A stretch of DNA of 64,000 bases. Source: Colwellia piezophila ATCC BAA-637. GTDB taxonomy: Bacteria > Pseudomonadota > Gammaproteobacteria > Enterobacterales > Alteromonadaceae. Position numbers and translations under genes: made by a program. Shown one piece after another: positions 56,900-64,000 of the stretch. Numbering within the stretch: position 1 is the first letter of the stretch; every line of letters begins with the position of its first letter. The notes beneath the pieces are model-generated. The model had not been told where the DNA came from. It saw only the letters and a list, made by a program, of their open reading frames with translations, and did not search any database. The stretch is from contig NZ_KB905167.1 in the NCBI RefSeq assembly GCF_000378625.1, positions 246,134 to 310,133 of the forward strand, written 5' to 3'.

Positions 56900-57658
56900 C
56901 TAGTTCAAAAATTTGTTATTGGGATAGTTAGCCGCCAAAACTTGCAGGGCATTTTTCTTTAAATCGTCAAGCCCTAACTTATCGTAACTTTCAATCATAA
57001 TCTCTAACGCTTGCTCAATTTCTGGGCTGGGCGCAAAGTATTCAACCACGTAGCGACCACGGTTAGCCGCAGAAGCATAAGCTTCACGTTTTAAATAATA
57101 CCTTGCTACCGCTAATTCGTATTGCGCCAAACGTGACTTTATTGAGATCATACGTTTACGCGAATCCGCTGCATATTTACTTTCAGGGAAGTCAGTAATG
57201 ATGGTTTTAAAGTCTTTGAAGGCACTGCGTGATGCTTCAGGATCACGATCGGTACGGTCAATACCAGCCAGATCTTGAAATAGATTCTCTTCGGTAGAAA
57301 TGTTGATTAGTGCTCGCATGTAGTAAACATAATCAATATTTGAGTTATTTGGGTTTAGGCGTAAAAACCTATCAGTTAAAGCAATACCTTGAGCCGCATC
57401 ACCACTTTTATAATAAGCATAAATTAAATCAAGCTGTACTTGATGAGAAATAGGACCGAAAGGAAAGCGTGAATCAATGGCGCCAAGAATTTGAATAGCT
57501 TTTTGATATAAACCATTATCTAGCGCGGTTCGGGCATCAACAAACAAAGCCTGTGCCGACTTATCTGGTACTTTTTCAATGTCATCCACAGATGATGAAC
57601 AACCCGCTAAGGCCAGAGCTAAAACGGTTAAAATAATTTTTACTGTCAATTTTGCCAT
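56900..57658 (-). CDS. bamD: Outer-membrane assembly lipoprotein BamD
   Basis: A 252-residue lipoprotein (lipobox LAGC, Cys19) of the BAM complex, which inserts beta-barrel proteins into the outer membrane. The mature part is a TPR array: VDARTALDNGLYQKAIQILG, VQLDLIYAYYKSGDAAQGIA, RFLRLNPNNSNIDYVYYMRA and ESKYAADSRKRM are typical BamD blocks. It is divergent from rluD, as in E. coli. Confidence 0.95.
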   Translation of the reverse strand: MAKLTVKIILTVLALALAGCSSSVDDIEKVPDKSAQALFVDARTALDNGLYQKAIQILGAIDSRFPFGPISHQVQLDLIYAYYKSGDAAQGIALTDRFLRLNPNNSNIDYVYYMRALINISTEENLFQDLAGIDRTDRDPEASRSAFKDFKTIITDFPESKYAADSRKRMISIKSRLAQYELAVARYYLKREAYASAANRGRYVVEYFAPSPEIEQALEIMIESYDKLGLDDLKKNALQVLAANYPNNKFLN

Positions 57659-58099
57659 GAAATTTATTATCGCTACTTTGTTTTAATTAAAATAAATATC
57701 AAACCACCGCGTAAACGGGTAAAATGTTTCTATATTTAAGAACAATACCAATTTAATTCAATTTATTCCTGATGCAGAGCTGTGCTCGGTATCCAATAAC
57801 AAGGCAAATTTGTTTAGGTTTAGTCATGCTAAATCCAATAAATTTAACGCAGTTTTTGGATGTTGAGTAAGCTTCTAAAGCGCGACTTTAAAAGGCTTGT
57901 AAGCAGAGTTATTGATTTTGATAAGGGAGTAACCCTTACCTTCAATCAATGCCTTGCCGCTAAGTCTTTTAATTCTCGCTGAATGAGAAATAACTTAATT
58001 AACCTGGTATAAGCATTCTACCCTAGCAATCTTACCTTGCACAGTGCAAATGGTAATTTGATTATTTCGCTAGGTTTACACCCGTTTAAAGAGAATTTA
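57659..58099. other. bamD-rluD intergenic region, mostly dispersed repeat
   Basis: Most of this divergent promoter region is occupied by the dispersed repeat copy at 57745-58010. I see no other gene. Promoters for bamD and rluD must lie in the short flanks or inside the repeat. Confidence 0.5.
57745..58010. repeat. Dispersed MITE-like repeat, second full copy (266 bp)
   Basis: The ends ATACCAATTTAATT (57745-57758) and AATTAACCTGGTAT (57997-58010) are inverted copies with two mismatches. The span is 266 bp, the same as the copy at 38940. The right half shares GTTATTGATTTTGATAAGGG and CTTCAATCAATGCCTTGCC with that copy at the same offset, while the outer ends differ in sequence but keep the pairing. 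Confidence 0.65.
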
Positions 58100-59077
58100 A
58101 TGTCAGAAATCATTCAACATAAAGATACCGTGCCTGAATCATGTTTAGGTAAACGCTTTGACCAAGCATTAGCGATAATGTTTCCTGATTATTCACGCTC
58201 ACGGATAAAAGAGTGGATTTTAGCCGGACAAGTGCAGGTAAATAGTGAAGTACTTACTCGTCCTCGTGAGAAAATGTATGGCGGTGAAGTTGTTGAAATT
58301 AATGCTAAAGTTGAAGCTGAGATACGTTTTGAAGCTCAAAACATTCCGTTAAATATAGTTTATGAAGATGAATATATTTTAGTGATAAATAAACCAGTAG
58401 GTTTAGTTGTTCATCCTGGTGCAGGTAATCCTGATGGGACTTTGCTTAATGCTTTATTACATCACTACCCAGAAATCGCCGTAGTGCCAAGAGCGGGTAT
58501 CGTGCATCGTCTTGATAAAGATACTACTGGTCTAATGGTTATCGCTAAAACTATTGCCGCGCAAACCAACTTAGTTGAAGCGATGCAATTACGTGAAATT
58601 ACTCGTGAGTATGAAGCGATTGCCTGTGGTGTTATGACAGCAGGTGGTGTGGTTGATGCGCCAATTGGTCGTCATTCTACTAAGCGTACGCAAATGGCAG
58701 TGTCATTTATTGGTCGTCCTTCAGTAACACATTACCGTGTTTTGGAGAAATTCCGTTTACATACCCGTTTACGTTTACGTTTAGAAACAGGACGAACGCA
58801 TCAAATTCGTGTTCATATGTCTTATATTACTCATCCGCTAGTGGGTGACCCTGTTTATGGTGGTCGTCCTCGTCCACCAAAAAACTCAACAGAAGCGTTA
58901 TTAATGAAATTGCGTAGCTTCAAACGTCAAGCATTGCATGCGGCGATGTTATCTTTGTTTCATCCAATAACCGGAGAGGAAATGACTTGGCATGCAGACT
59001 TACCTGAAGACTTTGTTGAACTAATTGAATTGCTTCAAGAAGATAATAAGCTTAATGCCCAAGACGATTACTTATAA
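58100..59077 (+). CDS. rluD: 23S rRNA pseudouridine synthase RluD
   Basis: A 325-residue enzyme that makes pseudouridines 1911, 1915 and 1917 in helix 69 of 23S rRNA. An N-terminal S4 domain (CLGKRFDQALAIMFPDYSRS) precedes the RluA-family catalytic domain with RAGIVHRLDKDTTGLMVIAK (catalytic Asp139) and LRLETGRTHQIRVHMSYITH. ATG 58100 follows AGAGAA; the in-frame upstream stretch from 58037 is leader. Its last 23 bases overlap the yfiH start. Confidence 0.95.
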   Translation: MSEIIQHKDTVPESCLGKRFDQALAIMFPDYSRSRIKEWILAGQVQVNSEVLTRPREKMYGGEVVEINAKVEAEIRFEAQNIPLNIVYEDEYILVINKPVGLVVHPGAGNPDGTLLNALLHHYPEIAVVPRAGIVHRLDKDTTGLMVIAKTIAAQTNLVEAMQLREITREYEAIACGVMTAGGVVDAPIGRHSTKRTQMAVSFIGRPSVTHYRVLEKFRLHTRLRLRLETGRTHQIRVHMSYITHPLVGDPVYGGRPRPPKNSTEALLMKLRSFKRQALHAAMLSLFHPITGEEMTWHADLPEDFVELIELLQEDNKLNAQDDYL

Positions 59078-60008
59078 TAAGCCTGATCATCTAAATGAGC
59101 TAGAAAAGTTAACCAACTCCGCTGTTGAGTTGGTTAATTGGCCTATGTCCTCTGCATATTCACTGAGCAATAAAGTTCTCGCGCTACAAACCACACGACT
59201 TTCCCCTTCGTTATTATTAAAGTCAGGGCTAATTGAACAACGCTCGATGACATCCCTTTCAAAAGATAAAAAAATCGCTACTGAAGAGTCGCCTTACGGA
59301 GCCTTTAACTTAGGTTTACATGTTGGCGATAATATTGAGAAAGTGACATTGCATCGGAATATATTGCAGCACTTTATTCGGCAAGAAATTTACTCGAAGA
59401 CAACTAACCCTAGGATAGCCAAAGAGTGGTCATCAGAAAGTGATCTATCTGAGGATGTTGAAATTCAATGGCTTGAACAAGTCCACGGCAATGAGGTTGT
59501 CGAGGTAACTGTAGTCGCTAAAGAAGCGATGACTGCTGATGCTAGCATCACTCGTCAGAAAAATATTGCTTTGGCAATAATGACTGCTGATTGCCTTCCT
59601 ATATTATTAACAAATAAGTGTGGTAATGAAATTGCAGCAATCCATGGTGGTTGGCGTTCGTTAGCGGCTAATATTATTGCGAAAACACTCGATAAAATGC
59701 ACAGTAAGCCTAGTGATATTGTTGCCTGGCTTGGCCCCTGTATTAGTAAGCATGCTTTTGAAGTAGGTAGTGAAGTTAAAGAAATATTTACCCAACAAGG
59801 TAAACCGTTCTCTAATGCTTTTTTAAAGCAAGCCAATGGAAAATATTTAGCAGATTTACATTACATCGCTAGATTACAACTGCAAACGTTGGGCGTTACT
59901 GAAATTTCAGGCCTTGGCGAATGTACCTACCATGAAACAAATAAATATTATTCATATCGAAAAGAGCAGGTAACAGGTCGTATGGCGAGTCTTATTTCTC
60001 TAAGATAG
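59055..60008 (+). CDS. yfiH: YfiH/LACC1-family multicopper-like purine nucleoside enzyme
   Basis: A 317-residue protein of the DUF152 (YfiH, PgeF) family. Conserved sites: WLEQVHGNEVVEV, TADCLPILL (Cys), AAIHGGWRSLA (His) and WLGPCISKHAFEVG. Family members are zinc enzymes with adenosine deaminase/phosphorylase activity and have been linked to peptidoglycan fidelity. This one is longer than E. coli YfiH because of an N-terminal extension and an insertion (about 100-130). ATG 59055 overlaps rluD, which implies coupling. Confidence 0.9.
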   Translation: MPKTITYNKPDHLNELEKLTNSAVELVNWPMSSAYSLSNKVLALQTTRLSPSLLLKSGLIEQRSMTSLSKDKKIATEESPYGAFNLGLHVGDNIEKVTLHRNILQHFIRQEIYSKTTNPRIAKEWSSESDLSEDVEIQWLEQVHGNEVVEVTVVAKEAMTADASITRQKNIALAIMTADCLPILLTNKCGNEIAAIHGGWRSLAANIIAKTLDKMHSKPSDIVAWLGPCISKHAFEVGSEVKEIFTQQGKPFSNAFLKQANGKYLADLHYIARLQLQTLGVTEISGLGECTYHETNKYYSYRKEQVTGRMASLISLR

Positions 60009-60095
60009 TTTGCAGACCTTAATTACTGTAGTTAATACTTTACTTTATCATCAAGCCCTTTATTGTTTTATATCAATCATATCTTCGAAATTGTA

Positions 60096-60120
60096 TTGAA
60101 AAATAATCTTTTAACCTTAT
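60096..60120 (+). promoter_or_regulatory. Possible heat-shock (sigma-32) promoter of clpB
   Basis: TTGAAA (60096-60101) and CCTTAT (60115-60120) lie 13 bases apart, a fair match to the sigma-32 pattern CTTGAAA-N13-CCCCAT, with the -10 half weak. It is about 85 bases before clpB, a gene usually under heat-shock control. Confidence 0.35.
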
Positions 60121-60205
60121 AACTTAACTATGTGTTATAGAATAAGTCATACCCATTGGACGCTTTTATTAATCGATTTGTCCACTTGGCATTAGGAGAT
60201 AAAAA

Positions 60206-62782
60206 GTGCGTTTAGACCGTTTTACCCAATCCTTTCAAGAATCTATTGCCGATGCGCAATCACTTGCCCTGGGCAAGGATCATCAGTTTATTGAACCTAT
60301 TCATTTAATGTTAGCCTTGCTTAATCAAAATGGTAACTCTGTTATTGCCTTGTTAAAAAGTGCCGGCATTAATGTGCGTACTTTGCGTACTAAAATAGAT
60401 AATGCTTTAACATCTTTAGCCAGGATTGAAGATAGTGGCGGCGATGTACAGTTATCAGCAGCTTCAGGTCGTCTATTTAATCTATGTGATAAACATGCCC
60501 AAAAAATGTCTGATAAATATATCTCATCAGAAATGTTTCTACTTGCTGCGGTTGACGATAAAGGTGTCTTAGGAAAAATTCTTGCTGAACTAGGAGCAAA
60601 TCAACAACGTATTAAGTCGGCCATTGATCATATTCGGGGTGGTGATAAAGTTGAAGATCAAAATGCTGAAGATGTTCGCCAAGCACTCAATAAATATACT
60701 GTTGATTTAACTGAACTTGCTAAGCAAGGAAAGCTTGATCCGGTTATAGGTCGTGATGATGAAATACGACGTACTTTACAAGTATTACAACGACGCACCA
60801 AAAATAATCCTGTGCTAATTGGCCTTCCAGGGGTAGGTAAAACCGCTATTGTTGAAGGCCTAGCCCAGCGTATTGTTGACCATGAAGTTCCTGAAGGTCT
60901 AAAAAATAAACGGGTATTATCGCTAGACATGGGTTCGCTTGTTGCGGGAGCCAAGTATCGAGGTGAATTTGAAGAGCGTTTAAAAGCGGTGTTAAATGAA
61001 TTATCGAAAGAGGAAGGGCAAGTCATTCTCTTTATTGATGAGTTGCATACCATGGTCGGCGCAGGAAAATCAGATGGCGCCATGGATGCCGGCAATATGT
61101 TAAAGCCAGCTTTAGCACGTGGCGATTTGCATTGTGTCGGTGCGACGACACTCGATGAATACCGCAAATATATCGAAAAAGATGCCGCATTAGAGCGACG
61201 TTTTCAAAAGGTATTAGTTGAAGAGCCAAGTGTTGAGGATACTATTGCAATTCTACGGGGATTAAAGGAGCGTTATGAATTACATCATTCGGTAAATATT
61301 ACCGATCCTGCCATAGTCGCTGCAGCTACCTTATCTCACCGTTACATAAGTGATAGACAGCTACCAGATAAAGCCATTGATCTTATTGATGAGGCTGCTT
61401 CAAGCATTCGTTTACAAATGGATTCAAAACCAGAAGATTTAGACAGACTTGAACGGCGGTTAATTCAATTAAAACTTGAACAAAGAGCGTTAGAGAAAGA
61501 TGAAGATGAAGCTTCTATCAAACGTTTAGCTATCATTTCAGAACAAATTAATGAAAAACAGCATAAATATGATGAATTAGATGAAGTGTGGACCACAGAA
61601 AAAGCGGCGCTTTATGGCGCGCACACGATAAAAGAAGAGCTTGAACAAGCTAGGATTGATCTAGAAGCCGCTAGAAGAAGCGGAGATTTGAATCGTATGT
61701 CTGAATTACAATACGGAAAATTACCCGAGCTTGAAAAACAATTGGATTTAGCAAGCCAAGCTGAAATGCAAGAGATGACCTTGTTAGCTAATAAAGTGAC
61801 TGATGTTGAAATCGCTGATGTGCTAAGCCGTGCTACCGGCATTCCAGTAGCTAAAATGTTAGAGCAAGAGCGTGACAAATTATTGCATATGGAAGATCAC
61901 TTACATCAAAGCGTTATTGGTCAGCACGAGGCGGTAACATCAGTGTCAAATGCTATTAGGCGTTCACGTGCTGGTTTGAGTGATCCGGATCAACCAATAG
62001 GCTCATTCCTATTTCTTGGGCCTACAGGTGTAGGTAAAACAGAATTAACCAAAGCTCTTGCTGAGTTTTTGTTTGATTCACAAGATGCACTGATCCGTGT
62101 AGATATGTCTGAATTTATGGAAAAGCATTCAGTTGCACGCTTAGTGGGTGCTCCTCCTGGTTATGTGGGTTATGAAGAGGGCGGTTATTTAACTGAAGCG
62201 GTACGTAGAAAGCCTTACTCAGTTATTCTACTAGATGAAATAGAAAAAGCGCATCCAGATGTTTTTAATATTTTATTGCAAGTACTTGATGATGGTAGGT
62301 TAACGGATGGTCAAGGTCGAACCGTTGACTTCAAAAATACGGTAATTATCATGACTTCAAATATAGGCTCGGATGTTATTCAACAATTTACTGATGACAG
62401 CCAGTACCATAAAATGAAAGCACAAGTGATGAGCCAACTAGGTCAACACTTTAAACCCGAGTTTATTAACAGAGTTGATGAGTCGGTAGTTTTCCACCCG
62501 TTGTTAGCCGAGCAAATTAAACAAATAGCAAAAATACAAATTCAATTATTAGCGAACCGTTTAACTGAGCAGGAGTTGGGCCTAGTGATGGATGACGAAG
62601 CACTTTCACTTCTCGCCGGAGCAGGGTTTGATCCAGTATTTGGCGCAAGACCGTTGAAACGAGCTATTCAGCAAGAAATTGAAAATCCATTAGCACAAAA
62701 AATTCTCAGTAATGAATTTGTCAAAGGTAGTACGATTAAAGTGAGCGTTGTTGAGGGGCAACTTACTTTCACTTGTCGATAG
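60206..62782 (+). CDS. clpB: ATP-dependent disaggregase ClpB
   Basis: An 858-residue Hsp100 chaperone that dissolves aggregates with DnaK. N-terminal Clp_N repeats (1-145), first AAA+ domain with [13 protein letters not shown] and pore-loop segment [16 protein letters not shown], the coiled-coil middle domain (about 410-520) that distinguishes ClpB from ClpA, and a second AAA+ domain with [12 protein letters not shown] and [17 protein letters not shown]. The start is GTG after AGGAG. The E. coli gene order (rluD-yfiH-clpB-rRNA operon) is kept. Confidence 0.97.
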   Translation: MRLDRFTQSFQESIADAQSLALGKDHQFIEPIHLMLALLNQNGNSVIALLKSAGINVRTLRTKIDNALTSLARIEDSGGDVQLSAASGRLFNLCDKHAQKMSDKYISSEMFLLAAVDDKGVLGKILAELGANQQRIKSAIDHIRGGDKVEDQNAEDVRQALNKYTVDLTELAKQGKLDPVIGRDDEIRRTLQVLQRRTKNNPVLIGLPGVGKTAIVEGLAQRIVDHEVPEGLKNKRVLSLDMGSLVAGAKYRGEFEERLKAVLNELSKEEGQVILFIDELHTMVGAGKSDGAMDAGNMLKPALARGDLHCVGATTLDEYRKYIEKDAALERRFQKVLVEEPSVEDTIAILRGLKERYELHHSVNITDPAIVAAATLSHRYISDRQLPDKAIDLIDEAASSIRLQMDSKPEDLDRLERRLIQLKLEQRALEKDEDEASIKRLAIISEQINEKQHKYDELDEVWTTEKAALYGAHTIKEELEQARIDLEAARRSGDLNRMSELQYGKLPELEKQLDLASQAEMQEMTLLANKVTDVEIADVLSRATGIPVAKMLEQERDKLLHMEDHLHQSVIGQHEAVTSVSNAIRRSRAGLSDPDQPIGSFLFLGPTGVGKTELTKALAEFLFDSQDALIRVDMSEFMEKHSVARLVGAPPGYVGYEEGGYLTEAVRRKPYSVILLDEIEKAHPDVFNILLQVLDDGRLTDGQGRTVDFKNTVIIMTSNIGSDVIQQFTDDSQYHKMKAQVMSQLGQHFKPEFINRVDESVVFHPLLAEQIKQIAKIQIQLLANRLTEQELGLVMDDEALSLLAGAGFDPVFGARPLKRAIQQEIENPLAQKILSNEFVKGSTIKVSVVEGQLTFTCR

Positions 62783-62858
62783 CCTCTGTAACCTTCTGCT
62801 AATATTTATTACTTAGTCCTACGGGAGTTACTCGTTAGGACTAAGTTAGACTATATTT

Positions 62859-63344
62859 CTATGAACTACAGTAAAGATCTTGATGTTTCTTACTTAATTT
62901 GAGCTTCTCTTCTTTTTCAACCTGAGTTAACTGGCGAGTACCTATACTGCCATCACTTTGCTCTTCATTAATGTGTATTTCATCCAACGAATTTAACATT
63001 TTAATATTAAGGCGCGCTGCTTTACAGTTTTTCTCAAAGGTTGCTTTGTTTCTCGCCATAATATCGTCTTGAAGTTTTTCGTGATCTGCAACCATTTTTG
63101 CAGCTTTATCTTCTTCAGCAAGAGTTTGTCTTTCGGCTTTTGATAGAGCATTAAATGTTGAGACAGTGCTTAACTCCGTGTAGTCCCGCCCTAGAGGAAG
63201 GTTTTGGCTAAAGTGCACAATATTGTTTTTATCAACCCAACGATAAATAGCAATATCTTTCGCGTTAGCAAGACTAATGACGGATGAGCTGATGAGCGCT
63301 GAGACAAACAAAACGCTGGTGAAAGAAATATGTTTAATAATCAT
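62859..63344 (-). CDS. DUF4124-domain exported protein
   Basis: A 161-residue protein with a signal peptide (ISFTSVLFVSALISSSVISLANA) and an N-terminal DUF4124 domain: IYRWVDKNNIVHFSQNLP, a small beta motif found in many periplasmic proteins. The rest is charged and helical, with one KNCKAARLN segment. Function unknown. ATG 63344 is used; the TTG at 63350 is not needed. It converges on clpB. Confidence 0.82.
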   Translation of the reverse strand: MIIKHISFTSVLFVSALISSSVISLANAKDIAIYRWVDKNNIVHFSQNLPLGRDYTELSTVSTFNALSKAERQTLAEEDKAAKMVADHEKLQDDIMARNKATFEKNCKAARLNIKMLNSLDEIHINEEQSDGSIGTRQLTQVEKEEKLKLSKKHQDLYCSS

Positions 63345-63594
63345 AATCAAACCTTATTCGATAACATGTAGAGAGTAATGTAATTGATACAACAGCTATG
63401 GGGGTAAGCCAAGTGGATTTAAGTATAGCTTTATTTTCATACTCATAAGCTAGTAAATAATTTAAATGATAGTATATAGTCAATATTGTTAGTTTATCTT
63501 AGGATTACAGTAAGTTTTATACCTTGTCTATAGCGTTTAAATACGTTCATTGTTCTTTTTGTGTGCAAACAGTTAGTGAAAGTGAAAATAACCC
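63345..63594. other. Intergenic region between the DUF4124 gene and the rrn promoters
   Basis: AT-rich, no gene seen. It precedes two rRNA-type promoters listed below. Confidence 0.5.
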
Positions 63595-63622
63595 TTGTAC
63601 TAAAGTTGAAACGCTTTACAAT
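63595..63622 (+). promoter_or_regulatory. Upstream rrn-type promoter (P1)
   Basis: TTGTAC (63595-63600) and TACAAT (63617-63622) are 16 bases apart and followed by the GC-rich discriminator GCGCTCC, typical of stable-RNA promoters under stringent control. Confidence 0.6.
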
Positions 63623-63758
63623 GCGCTCCAGTTCCAAGGGGTTCAGGTGAAAACCATAACCAATAGGATGTTTTGATAAGTTATCTTCTTACTTTTAGAG
63701 TAAATTAGTTAACTTAACGTATAGTTTTAAAGTATTTTAAAGTAACTTAAAATAAACG

Positions 63759-63786
63759 TTGACATCAAAACCAGGGAGCGTATTAT
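63759..63786 (+). promoter_or_regulatory. Main rrn promoter (P2)
   Basis: A consensus TTGACA (63759-63764) and TATTAT (63781-63786), 16 bases apart, with the discriminator ACGCCACC and an AT-rich UP-like element just upstream (about 63722-63755). Its strength and place after clpB fit an rRNA operon promoter. Confidence 0.85.
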
Positions 63787-63792
63787 ACGCCA

Positions 63793-64000
63793 CCTGCTTC
63801 GGGGCAACAGCAACGAAGTCAAGTAAATAACGAATGAGATTATTTGCTTCTTAATTTCTCTAATAGAGAGTAGTTAAGATTTTCTTTAACAATTAGTTAT
63901 CATGCAATTTGTGTGAGCACTCACATTAATGTTGTTTTACATAGTTTTCCTTTCGGGGAGAACAAAAACGCTTAATGAATGATGTTCATGCAAACAAATA
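63793..64000 (+). ncRNA. rRNA operon leader (5' external transcribed spacer)
   Basis: Sequence downstream of the promoter resembles E. coli rrn leaders: a boxA-like TTTTCTTTAACA (63880-63891) continues into AATTAGTTATC and CAATTTGTGTGAGCACTC, close to the leader region before 16S rRNA. The transcript runs off the window; the 16S gene should start soon after position 64000. BoxA recruits the antitermination complex. Confidence 0.8.

Overview
The window looks like chromosomal DNA of a marine, cold-living gammaproteobacterium of the Alteromonadales, most like Colwellia. This rests on the AT-rich DNA, on conserved gammaproteobacterial gene orders (yfjD-ypjD-ffh; rpsP-rimM-trmD-rplS; bamD-rluD-yfiH-clpB followed by an rRNA operon leader) and on protein families common in that order. 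The genus is inferred from recognition, not from a search.

Layout. 1-5.3 kb: an SLT-like lipoprotein, then yfjD and ypjD divergent from ffh; the 3' end and terminator of ffh are duplicated. 5.4-12.3 kb: a probable iron-acquisition group (DUF4856/cadherin-like lipoprotein, imelysin lipoprotein, FecA-like TonB receptor, sterol-desaturase-family membrane enzyme) behind a Fur-like site. 12.5-16.4 kb: a GGDEF/EAL protein and the rpsP-rimM-trmD-rplS operon. 16.5-22.7 kb: dienelactone hydrolase, arfA with its nonstop hairpin, hemF, an AlkC-type glycosylase gene behind a LexA-type box, a decayed metalloprotease, DUF2237, proline iminopeptidase and a small DUF protein. 23.2-28.3 kb: acs, and aroF-tyrA behind tandem TyrR-like boxes.

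28.3-39.4 kb is the most eroded part. It holds a LysR-type relic beside a ferredoxin-reductase-type relic, a periplasmic binding protein, a porin, a chemoreceptor pseudogene with three in-frame TGA codons, an RND efflux pair and a GAF-GGDEF cyclase. 39.4-44.8 kb: a MipA/OmpV protein, an M1 aminopeptidase lipoprotein, a small membrane protein and an RRM protein. 44.9-52.3 kb is a self-contained unit: a tripartite ABC exporter operon (adaptor, ATPase, permease) followed by an NtrC-type regulator and its histidine kinase. A near-consensus sigma-54 promoter and a palindrome lie upstream of the adaptor gene, so the regulator probably drives the exporter.

52.5-64 kb: a truncated binding-protein gene abutting a dispersed repeat, an orphan FimT pseudopilin, nadE, glnB, a PEP-CTERM protein with its own sigma-54-like promoter, bamD, rluD, yfiH, clpB, a DUF4124 protein, and two rrn-type promoters with a boxA leader. 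The 16S gene itself lies beyond the window.

Two themes run through the window. One is well-marked regulatory DNA that ties genes to known regulons (LexA, TyrR, sigma-54, Fur, rrn). The other is a family of palindromic dispersed repeats: two copies with 266-bp spans plus partial copies, associated with gene decay. All calls come from reading the sequence; no database search was run.
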